Part shown: in pieces, positions 35,022-41,493 of the stretch
How the letters are laid out: every line of letters begins with the position of its first letter
How positions within the stretch are numbered: position 1 is the stretch's first letter
Assembly (NCBI GenBank): GCA_045627385.1
Contig: JAZQNO010000013.1
Coordinates: forward strand, 74,193-138,192
Reading direction: 5' to 3'
DNA from: UBA1757 sp045627385
Lineage (GTDB): Bacteria > Bacteroidota > Bacteroidia > Bacteroidales > UBA1402
DNA: 64,000 nt
Position numbers and translations under genes: made by a program
Notes under the pieces: generated by a model
What the model was told of the DNA's origin: nothing
What the model saw: the letters and a program-made list of their open reading frames with translations, nothing else
Databases searched by the model: none

Positions 35022-35106
35022 CCTGTTTGATTCCGAGCTTATTCGTGAGCTTGTTGGCCTCCTTTAAAAGTGCCGTCGTTTGTGTGATTATGATTGATTT
35101 TGCCAT
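35002..35106 (-). CDS. Possible small or truncated gene, 34 aa
   Basis: A minus-strand frame MAKSIIITQTTALLKEANKL continues to GIKQDILSVV and stops inside the partial 85-bp repeat. It starts 13 bases after the stop of the membrane-protein gene at 35120, which fits an operon. It could be an intact micro-protein or the N terminus of a gene cut by the repeat. No function is proposed. Confidence 0.35.
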   Translation of the reverse strand: MAKSIIITQTTALLKEANKLTNKLGIKQDILSVV

Positions 35107-35119
35107 AATATAAAGTCTG

Positions 35120-35449
35120 TTATAAGTTGTCTCTGACAATCATTACCACATAATTAATGCAATGGATTGCCAATGGGAGATTGAAGCATATCTGCCCATA
35201 GCCAATGGCTGAACCTATTCGAGTTCCCAGTAGTTCGCTTTCTGATTTTGACCAGAACCAGCGGGGAGGAACATCGACAGCCCATTGTGATGCACCAAGA
35301 AATATCCCGATAATCAGACCTGCTATCGCGGCAGTCCACACCAGTGGCGCATGAAAATCATTATATACCGCTATTTCACAAATCCCCAAAAAACCGAGCA
35401 GGTTTACAGTTGGTCCTATAGCTCTTAAAATCAACATTAAAAAGGTCAT
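35120..35449 (-). CDS. Small hypothetical membrane protein
   Basis: A 109-residue protein with hydrophobic segments near residues 1-28 (MTFLMLILRAIGPTVNLLGF), 35-56 (LVWTAAIAGLIIGIFLGAS) and 84-104 (YGQICFNLPLAIHCINYVVM). I do not recognise the family. It starts six bases after the frame ending at 35456 and belongs to the DUF4230 gene group by strand and spacing. Confidence 0.6.
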   Translation of the reverse strand: MTFLMLILRAIGPTVNLLGFLGICEIAVYNDFHAPLVWTAAIAGLIIGIFLGASQWAVDVPPRWFWSKSESELLGTRIGSAIGYGQICFNLPLAIHCINYVVMIVRDNL

Positions 35450-35455
35450 AACTAT

Positions 35456-35569
35456 TTAATCCATATAATCGCTAAATCCAAAGAAGTTGACAGGGCGCTC
35501 AAGCATCTCCTTGGGCAATGGTTTCTCAACCTCATCATCGAAATGCCGATTGCTATCGAATACGCACAC
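35456..35569 (-). CDS. Possible small gene or 3' remnant, 37 aa
   Basis: The frame from a GTG at 35569 reads MCVFDSNRHFDDEVEKPLPK and ends NFFGFSDYMD. It has a protein-like composition and couples closely (six bases) to the next ATG. A stop codon lies directly upstream, and 49 bases separate it from the DUF4230 stop. It may be the surviving C terminus of a longer gene. Confidence 0.35.
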   Translation of the reverse strand: MCVFDSNRHFDDEVEKPLPKEMLERPVNFFGFSDYMD

Positions 35570-35618
35570 TAACTAATGCCTGAGTCTATCAAATCCAGAC
35601 ATTAACTTTGTTCAATGA

Positions 35619-36344
35619 TTAATCGACAAGAATGACGACATTGAAACCAAATGTTTTGAACAGGGATTCAAGCTTCGGCTTACCGGACGATACGGCCTTG
35701 TCCAAAATACCATATTCAATTGCGTCCTGTCTGATCTCATCTTTTGCTTTACTTTCAATAGCAGTTGTCTGCTCTTCACTCCAATTTCCGAATCTGTCGA
35801 ATAACTCCATATCACTTGGATTGACAATTACATCGAAAATTTCCGCCTGGGGCAGATGAATCGTTATCGTATCACTCGAAATAATAAAACCCTCATCGGA
35901 AATCTTTGATAAATCGTATCCTGCCCTTACTATTCCGTGGGTAATATAGGCAATTTTGGCACTTAAAACTGAATCAACAATGGTCCCGTCTAGTTTTTTC
36001 TTCGGAATTTCCAGGATGCCCATCAATTTGTTGTCACTAGCCGTTATTTTGTAAACTGGCGTTTCTTTCATTCTGTACTGTTCTCCTACCAATGCCTTTT
36101 CTTCATAAAAACAAGCAGTAGTAAATTCACTGATTTTTTTTATTTCACTAACGACATTGTTAGTTTTTTCAATTGTCAATGGATTTGAACCAAACAAATG
36201 AAATGAAGGGAAAGCGATTTTTTTTACACCAATTAACAATGCAATAATGATAACGGCAATTATCACTGTTTTAATTAATCCCGATATGGAATTCACAGTA
36301 TCTGTTAACGTATTTGTGTTTATATTAAATATTTTCATAATCAT
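35619..36344 (-). CDS. DUF4230 domain-containing membrane-anchored protein
   Basis: This 241-residue protein has one N-terminal helix (LIKTVIIAVIIIALLIGV) and a DUF4230 domain: EIKKISEFTTACFYEEKAL near residues 65-85, AKIAYITHGIVRAGYDLSKI, TITIHLPQAEIFDVIVNPSD and AKDEIRQDAIEYGILDKA. DUF4230 proteins are common in Bacteroidota and of unknown function. The fold suggests an extracytoplasmic protein. It overlaps the upstream paralogue by four bases (36341-36344). Confidence 0.85.
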   Translation of the reverse strand: MIMKIFNINTNTLTDTVNSISGLIKTVIIAVIIIALLIGVKKIAFPSFHLFGSNPLTIEKTNNVVSEIKKISEFTTACFYEEKALVGEQYRMKETPVYKITASDNKLMGILEIPKKKLDGTIVDSVLSAKIAYITHGIVRAGYDLSKISDEGFIISSDTITIHLPQAEIFDVIVNPSDMELFDRFGNWSEEQTTAIESKAKDEIRQDAIEYGILDKAVSSGKPKLESLFKTFGFNVVILVD

Positions 36345-36904
36345 TCAAAATTAACGATAACTTTATTATAACCTAAGCTGGAAAACATAGTTTCAATAAA
36401 CAATTGTGCATTTTTTTCGGCATCTTCCAAAATGCCCATGTTCGGAACATCTTCACGTATGGAGGCCTCGCCTTGCTGCTTGAGCGACAATCTTTCTTCT
36501 GTAGAAAAATTGGATCTGAAACCGCTGACTCTGCAATACTCCTCCTTTATCAGCTCTAATGGCATATTCATTGATAACAACTTCGCTTTTGGCAATGTCG
36601 CAGTAATTGTATTGTTTTCATCATCAACTACAATGTCTTCTGCCGTAATGCCAGACATATCAATGCCGGCTTTCAAATATGCAATACTGGAATACAATAT
36701 CTTTCGATCACCATACTTATACCAGTCCTCATTACTATCGCACTTGATGATTTTTTTGACAGTATACTCTGCCGTACCTAACTCGGCCATCTCTGTGAGA
36801 CTATGGATTTTTTGCCCTACAACCTTTTCTTTCGAAGTTTCGCAAGATGACAGCAAACACAACGTCAAAAGAGATGTCAATAAAAAATTCATAGAATTAC
36901 TCAT
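36341..36904 (-). CDS. DUF4230 domain-containing lipoprotein
   Basis: A 187-residue protein with a lipoprotein signal (MNFLLTSLLTLCLLSSCETS, Cys in LSSC) and a DUF4230 domain: QKIHSLTEMAELGTAEYTVKKI, SIAYLKAGIDMSGI, TITATLPKAKLLSMNM, and GEASIREDVPNMGILEDAEK near the end. It is a shorter paralogue of the next gene, which it overlaps by ATGA. The pair probably acts together at the envelope. Function unknown. Confidence 0.85.
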   Translation of the reverse strand: MSNSMNFLLTSLLTLCLLSSCETSKEKVVGQKIHSLTEMAELGTAEYTVKKIIKCDSNEDWYKYGDRKILYSSIAYLKAGIDMSGITAEDIVVDDENNTITATLPKAKLLSMNMPLELIKEEYCRVSGFRSNFSTEERLSLKQQGEASIREDVPNMGILEDAEKNAQLFIETMFSSLGYNKVIVNFE

Positions 36905-36938
36905 AATTACATTTCGTTTATTGATTATTGATTAACTC

Positions 36939-37070
36939 TCAGTCACTTTCTTTATGAATATTCAGGCTAATTTTCTCTCGCGAAATTGATTCCAATTTTT
37001 CATAGATTACTTGTGCTTCATCTTTAATGGAATTTAATCTCGAACGGATGTTTGACCTGGATTTGTCCAT
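36939..37070 (-). CDS. Small hypothetical protein, 43 aa
   Basis: The frame MDKSRSNIRSRLNSIKDEAQ continues to LNIHKESD and is rich in charged residues, with a predicted single helix. It starts 20 bases after the stop of the 122-aa gene and ends 34 bases before the DUF4230 lipoprotein gene, all on one strand. Its placement in a compact operon is the main support. Confidence 0.45.
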   Translation of the reverse strand: MDKSRSNIRSRLNSIKDEAQVIYEKLESISREKISLNIHKESD

Positions 37071-37090
37071 AATAACGGATATTTGATAAC

Positions 37091-37459
37091 TTATATGCCT
37101 TCTTCTCTGGCCAGTTGTCCGATTGTCAGCTTGTCATATTCTTTCTTGTTTCCTCCTTTGGCATCCTTGATTTGCACAGTAACGCCAAATTTATCAGAGA
37201 ACAGTTTCTCTGTCTCGCCGACTTTCATGCTGGCCTTGATTATCAGGTCTGCAGCTTTTGTGTTGACATCCTTCGTGGTTTTCTGGTTGAGCTGATTCAA
37301 CGTAAGATTTCCGTCGGCAATCTGCGCTCCTTTGTAGAATACCAGGTTTAGTCCAAAAGCCTTCATGAAATCTGCTGAAATAGTTTTTAACTTCTTGTTA
37401 GGAGCTACGGAGAACTCAGACTTACTGAAGTTGTCCATGATGTTGTTTAAAAGTCCCAT
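37091..37459 (-). CDS. Hypothetical cytosolic protein, 122 aa
   Basis: I do not recognise a named family. It has no signal peptide. It opens MGLLNNIMDNFSKSEFSVAP, followed by KLKTISADFMKAFGLNLVFYKGAQIADGN, and later VGETEKLFSDKFGVTVQIKDAKGG. The two similar half-motifs (FxxxFGLxLxxYKG and FxxKFGVxVQIxD) suggest an internal duplication. It is the first gene of the DUF4230 operon. A -7 element is not obvious just upstream. Confidence 0.65.
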   Translation of the reverse strand: MGLLNNIMDNFSKSEFSVAPNKKLKTISADFMKAFGLNLVFYKGAQIADGNLTLNQLNQKTTKDVNTKAADLIIKASMKVGETEKLFSDKFGVTVQIKDAKGGNKKEYDKLTIGQLAREEGI

Positions 37460-37494
37460 ACCGATATTGGTTTAATAATTATTTTGAGTTTGAA

Positions 37495-37560
37495 ATTCGA
37501 TTTGTTGGCAAAGTTCAAAAGTATTGACGCGTTTTTCAATGTCATTTGATGTCATTTTTC
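37495..37560. repeat. Left arm of a 64-bp inverted repeat around the kinase remnant
   Basis: This arm is the near-perfect reverse complement of 37941-38004, with a few mismatches and one gap. The arms share ATTCGATTTGT, AAGTTCAAAA and a tract ending CAATGTCATTTGATGTCATTT. Reading outward, both arms encode MTSNDIEK then R/H-V-N. Confidence 0.85.
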
Positions 37561-37565
37561 CTTCT

Positions 37566-37885
37566 GAAGGCTCCGAAGTCCGATGCCGGTATCCATCTGG
37601 CCATGCTGAAACGTGAGTATGAACTGTCTGTCGGCTGTGGGCTATCTGCACAAGAATGGCGTGGTACACAATGACCTGAAGCCGGAGAACATACTTGTGA
37701 ACCGTTCAGACAACGATGTACGCATCATTGACTTCGGACTGGCCGATGATGACGCGCATTACATGATCCGCACTCCGGGGCTGTCTCCTTATTACTCATC
37801 GCCCGAGCTCCGGGCTGTGGCCCGCGGGGACAAGGCGGTGATTGATGCCCGCAGCGATGTGTTCTCGCTACATTGTGGGCCAGAA
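37566..37885 (+). pseudogene. Ser/Thr protein kinase remnant
   Basis: The readable part is a protein kinase catalytic core: LSAVGYLHKNGVVHNDLKPENILV, with Asp of HND and the LKPEN loop, then IIDFGLADD (DFG) and SPYYSSPELRAVARG in place of the APE region. It breaks off after DARSDVFSL. In another frame just upstream, HLAMLKREYELS looks like the alpha-C helix of the N lobe. So about 50-60 residues and the reading frame have been lost between the lobes. No ATP-binding loop or Lys is left. It lies between inverted repeats and cannot be a working kinase. Confidence 0.8.
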
Positions 37886-37940
37886 TAACGGTCTCACCAC
37901 CTTGGAAATCCTAGTCGGCTAGATTTCCGCCAGCCATACC

Positions 37941-38004
37941 AAATGACATCAAATGACATTGAAAAACACGTCAATAGTTTTGAACTTCGCCCCACAAATC
38001 GAAT
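37941..38004. repeat. Right arm of the 64-bp inverted repeat
   Basis: Partner of 37495-37560. About 380 bases separate the arms. Between the kinase remnant and this arm lies a short palindrome, GGAAATC with GATTTCC. The following 200 bases to 38203 contain no supported gene. Confidence 0.85.
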
Positions 38005-38203
38005 GGATTGTTTTTAATCTGCGCAAAGGACAAACGTATCTTGGGTATAAAGAATCCATCTGCAATCCGTTCGTTGGGAAGCGTGTGGAATATGACAGCT
38101 GCATCGAAAGGGGCACAGTGATTTGTATTATGATAAAAGGTATTATAGAATTAATCCGTTTTTTAAAGATTTCAAAACCAATTGATTGTAAATAAAGATA
38201 GAA

Positions 38204-38656
38204 ATGAAAAAAGTATTCGTTCTCCTCGCCGCTGTAGTTATCTGCTTCAGTGCGTGCGCTCCAGGCGCAAAACTCGTTAATTCGGCTTCGTATTCCAAGA
38301 GCTCGGCCCCAACCCCGGTCGCTGCCGTGTTTGCCGATGTTGAGGTGTCTCCGAACAGGATCACCTACTTCATGCTACCGACCAAGACAGTGGCCACGGG
38401 TGGCTATGACAATGTGGTTGCGACAGCAGTCCGCGAGGCACTCGATGCAAACGGCGGAGGTGATGTGCTCGTCGCCCTTGAGACCCAAGTGAAATATAAC
38501 GAGGATGGCAAGATTGAGTCCATTACCGTGTCTGGCTATCCTGGGAAATACAAGAATTTCCGCAATCCGGGGGATGACTACCTCAAGGGCCTTTCTCCTG
38601 AGAAATCGGCAGAGAAAATGTCCGGACCTTCCCTTCCTTTGGGCAAAAAGAAATAG
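38204..38656 (+). CDS. Small lipoprotein of unknown function
   Basis: A 150-residue protein with a lipoprotein signal (MKKVFVLLAAVVICFSACAP, Cys in FSAC). The mature part includes FADVEVSPNRITYFMLPT, YDNVVATAVREALDANGGGDVLVALET and ITVSGYPGKYKNFRNPG. This resembles small Bacteroidota lipoproteins with a YbjQ/TRL-like pattern, but I cannot assign it firmly. It is followed three bases later by a second envelope gene, so they form an operon. Confidence 0.7.
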   Translation: MKKVFVLLAAVVICFSACAPGAKLVNSASYSKSSAPTPVAAVFADVEVSPNRITYFMLPTKTVATGGYDNVVATAVREALDANGGGDVLVALETQVKYNEDGKIESITVSGYPGKYKNFRNPGDDYLKGLSPEKSAEKMSGPSLPLGKKK

Positions 38657-38659
38657 CAT

Positions 38660-39640
38660 ATGAAAAGATATGTTCTTGTTTTGATGCTGTCGCTACTTTC
38701 AATCGTAGCGGTGGCACAGAACAGGATTGTGCGGGGTGTTGTCTTTGATTCATCGCGCAATCCGTTCGTGGGTGCGGTCATCTCTGTCGATGGGCAAAGT
38801 GTGACTGCCGAGTCGAAGATTGATGGCACTTTCGAGATCAGTGTCCCGGTATACTGCAGGTCGATATCCGCTTCCAAGGTGGGTTACCTTTCTCAGACTC
38901 TGGAGATTGACGGTTCATATCTGGTTTTCACGATGAAAGAGGACAAGAAAAGGGCAGAGGCGAGGGCGATATTTGTTGATGACAGTACAGCGGCTGCCCA
39001 AGCGGCACTGAAGGCTGCAAAGGACGAGGAAGCGCGCATAGCAGCTGAAAAGGCTGCAGCAAAGAAGGCAGCAAAGAAGGCAGCTACGGAGAAATATGAT
39101 TCACAGTATAAGAACCACGGTCTTGTCAAAAGCATTGATTTTACCTACGGCTATCAGCCTTTGACGGGTGATGTTGTGTTCAAGGACATGGGCTGGCGCG
39201 ACTACGGCGACCAGATTCCTTTTCAGTTGACATCTTCCATCGGTTACCGTGTTAACTGTTTCTTCGCGGTCAGTGCCGGTGCCGGTGTACTATATGACGT
39301 GAAGAATATTGCCATTAAGAATGACACCTTTGCTGAGGGTTATTACCCAAACTTCAAACTTCACCGGATAGATGTCCCTATCTTCGTGAAGGCTGATCTC
39401 TTTATGACCAAGGGCAAGGTGCAGCCGTTGCTCTCCATGTCTGGAGGTCTGTACGTGCTCAGTGAAACCCCTCTCATCGACGGTGGCATAGGCTGCAGCA
39501 TCAGAATGTCTAAATCATCGGCTATCAATATCTTGGCCGGTGTCAGGACCACTCCTTGGCCATTCTTTCACGAGAATAGCAGTTCCAGTGGCTACATGAT
39601 GGCCCTGACACCGAGCGTAAAGGTCGGTTTCTCTTTCTAA
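38660..39640 (+). CDS. Outer-membrane protein with carboxypeptidase-regulatory-like domain, Ala-rich linker and beta barrel
   Basis: This 326-residue protein has a signal peptide (MKRYVLVLMLSLLSIVAVAQ). A CarbopepD_reg-like beta sandwich covers about residues 22-92 (RIVRGVVFDSSRNPFVGAVI, then KVGYLSQTLEI). An Ala/Lys/Glu-rich coiled-coil linker spans about 95-148 (DEEARIAAEKAAAKKAAKKA). A membrane barrel follows from about 155 (SIDFTYGYQPLTGDVVFKDM) to the terminal Phe of SVKVGFSF. The layout resembles small surface barrels with a periplasmic plug or spacer. No binding partner is known. It probably works with the lipoprotein just upstream. Confidence 0.75.
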   Translation: MKRYVLVLMLSLLSIVAVAQNRIVRGVVFDSSRNPFVGAVISVDGQSVTAESKIDGTFEISVPVYCRSISASKVGYLSQTLEIDGSYLVFTMKEDKKRAEARAIFVDDSTAAAQAALKAAKDEEARIAAEKAAAKKAAKKAATEKYDSQYKNHGLVKSIDFTYGYQPLTGDVVFKDMGWRDYGDQIPFQLTSSIGYRVNCFFAVSAGAGVLYDVKNIAIKNDTFAEGYYPNFKLHRIDVPIFVKADLFMTKGKVQPLLSMSGGLYVLSETPLIDGGIGCSIRMSKSSAINILAGVRTTPWPFFHENSSSSGYMMALTPSVKVGFSF

Positions 39641-39652
39641 TCAAACAGCAGA

Positions 39653-41212
39653 ATGAATATACAGAAGTTTATATATATATGTCTGGTTGCAGAATTGCTG
39701 TCCTCATGCATCCAGGATGTGCAACCTGAAGGTCAACATGTCAGCGGCATGTGGGCGATTGTGAACGAACAGTCCCAAACAAACAAATACATACAGTTTA
39801 GAGATGGCTACATGGCTGAGTACTTCGCTTCTGACTTACTGACCGTGGCAGATGGGCTGATCTGGCATTCATCGGAAGATGATTTCATAAATTCGAAGTC
39901 AAAGAAGTACAGACTTGATTCTGACGGTAATCTTTTCCTCGAAGGTAAAATCGCTGGAAAGCTCATCATTGATGGCGACAAAATGAAATATGGCAAGGTG
40001 GATGCTGTTGCCGTCACCGGATTCTCAGAAGATTGGTATTCGACCATTGTAACCGGCGTCAGCAATAATCAGATATATGCGGACCTGCTTGCGCAGGAGT
40101 TTACGTTTGACCTATCTGTGACCAATCCTATCCCGAACTCTTCTGTAACTCTTTCTGTCTCACCAGCGGGAAGTGCCACTGCAAGTATATTGCCGGATAA
40201 TAAATGTAAAGTCGCATTGCCGGAGTCCAAGACAAATTCAAAAGCAACCATCACTTTCAGTTATCCTGGTGCTGCCAATGTCATGGTCGACGTGATCCGT
40301 AGTGCAAGTTCCTTTATTTCCGTGTCCAAGACGGACTGGGCGTATGAGTATAATTCCCAGAATGTTTCCATCCCGTGTACTCTTGCCAATCCGTTGGCTG
40401 GAGCATCAGTGGCAGCGGAACTCATAACCCCGGTATCCTGGATAAAGGGACTTTCAACAGATGGCTCGTCGGTGAAATTCTCGATAGATGCCAACAATGA
40501 TCTATCCGTGAGCTCCCGGATGGCTAGTATAAAACTTTCAGCGAATAGATGTCAGGATGTGATTCTCAACATCACTCAGATGGGTAAAAATTATGCTGTT
40601 GATCTTGGCCTGAGTGTCAAGTGGGCTGCCTGCAATCTCGGTGCCACAAGTCGTGAGGAATATGGTGGTTATTACCAGTGGGCCGGAACAAAGGACGTGA
40701 CCAGTACCAGCATTTATCTTGTTATGAGCAACTGCCCTTACCATACCGGTTCAAGTTATTCGTCAGGTTGGACGAAGTACATTCCTTCAGGAAAATCATC
40801 CTACTGGTCCGGTTCGGGCAGTCCCGATAACAAGACGGTCCTCGATGCCGAGGATGACGTGGCCCAGGTCAAGTTGGGCGGCAAGTGGCGTATGCCGACA
40901 AGAGAAGAGTGGGATGAACTTAGGAATACAAGCAACTGTTCATGGACATGGACTTCCATCAACGGAATCGACGGATACAAGGTTCAGTCCAAGAAGCCAG
41001 GATACACTGGTAATTGGATTTTTTTGCCCGCCGCGGGCTATCGCAACTACGACAGCCTGAGCGGTGTCGGTTACAACGGTGACTATTGGTCTTCGTCGCT
41101 CTCTGCGGACTCCCCGAACGGCGCGTACGGCCTCTACTTCAATTCGAACTACGTGAGCACGCCCAGCAACAACCGCTTCTTCGGGAAGTCTGTGCGTCCC
41201 GTCTCAGACTAA
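39653..41212 (+). CDS. Surface lipoprotein with C-terminal FISUMP / C-type-lectin-like domain (possible DGR target)
   Basis: The 519-residue protein begins with a lipoprotein signal (FIYICLVAELLSSCIQD). Two BACON-like beta-sandwich repeats follow, near residues 145-310 (SFISVSKTDWAYEYNSQNVSI). The C-terminal domain, about 320-519, is of the FISUMP type: LSVKWAACNLGA, GKWRMPTREEWDEL, WIFLPAAGYRNYDSL, GDYWSSSLSADS and a final RFFGKSVRPVSD. This matches variable C-type-lectin domains used by gut diversity-generating retroelements. Codons from 41047 on are dominated by NNC (AAC, TAC, GAC, AGC, TTC), as expected after adenine-directed mutagenesis of AAC codons. No reverse transcriptase or template is in the window. 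A binding role at the cell surface is inferred. Confidence 0.8.
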   Translation: MNIQKFIYICLVAELLSSCIQDVQPEGQHVSGMWAIVNEQSQTNKYIQFRDGYMAEYFASDLLTVADGLIWHSSEDDFINSKSKKYRLDSDGNLFLEGKIAGKLIIDGDKMKYGKVDAVAVTGFSEDWYSTIVTGVSNNQIYADLLAQEFTFDLSVTNPIPNSSVTLSVSPAGSATASILPDNKCKVALPESKTNSKATITFSYPGAANVMVDVIRSASSFISVSKTDWAYEYNSQNVSIPCTLANPLAGASVAAELITPVSWIKGLSTDGSSVKFSIDANNDLSVSSRMASIKLSANRCQDVILNITQMGKNYAVDLGLSVKWAACNLGATSREEYGGYYQWAGTKDVTSTSIYLVMSNCPYHTGSSYSSGWTKYIPSGKSSYWSGSGSPDNKTVLDAEDDVAQVKLGGKWRMPTREEWDELRNTSNCSWTWTSINGIDGYKVQSKKPGYTGNWIFLPAAGYRNYDSLSGVGYNGDYWSSSLSADSPNGAYGLYFNSNYVSTPSNNRFFGKSVRPVSD

Positions 41213-41216
41213 TTTT

Positions 41217-41358
41217 GCTATGAGTCCAAGCGTCAGCAAGGACTCGTAGCATTAAAGGCAAAGCCGTCAGGCGAAGCCGCAACTAAAGGTCCCTGCCGGA
41301 GGCGGGACCGCCTCTCCGCACGGCGAAGCTGTGCGGTGGCATTCGGCTGATCCGAATG
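41217..41358 (+). other. Cluster of hairpins downstream of the FISUMP gene
   Basis: Successive inverted repeats: GCTATGAGTCC / GGACTCGTAGC (41217-41250), GGTCCC / GGGACC (about 41288-41309), CCGCAC / GTGCGG (about 41316-41336), ATTCGG / CCGAAT (about 41341-41357). The first starts five bases after the stop codon. It could be a DGR recognition hairpin, a structured RNA or a terminator cluster. No open frame of note. Confidence 0.55.
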
Positions 41359-41380
41359 TAGGGGCTTTTGGATTCTTTGT

Positions 41381-41444
41381 GTATTGAATTGACTTCATAC
41401 AAAATGCCGGCCCTCTTGGGGGCCGGCATTCGTTTTTGTGCTCG
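41381..41444. repeat. 64-bp repeat containing a bidirectional terminator, right copy
   Basis: Direct copy of 34865-34928 with one base change. The terminator stem is at 41403-41429. Here it also serves the convergent susD gene. A second palindrome with a 15-bp stem follows at 41452-41489. Confidence 0.85.
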
Positions 41445-41493
41445 TGTCAGCTTCCCGCGGCAGCTTTCCGCAGGAAGCTGCCGCGGGAAAGCC

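Noticed and set aside
37613..37888. An intact small Ser/Thr kinase of 91 residues
   Set aside because: It lacks the glycine loop, the ATP-binding Lys and everything after the activation segment. The missing N lobe can be partly traced in another frame upstream.
41452..41489. Perfect 15-bp palindrome just after susD as an intrinsic terminator
   Set aside because: Neither strand has a T-tract directly after it. The neighbouring stem at 41403-41429 with T runs on both sides is the better terminator.
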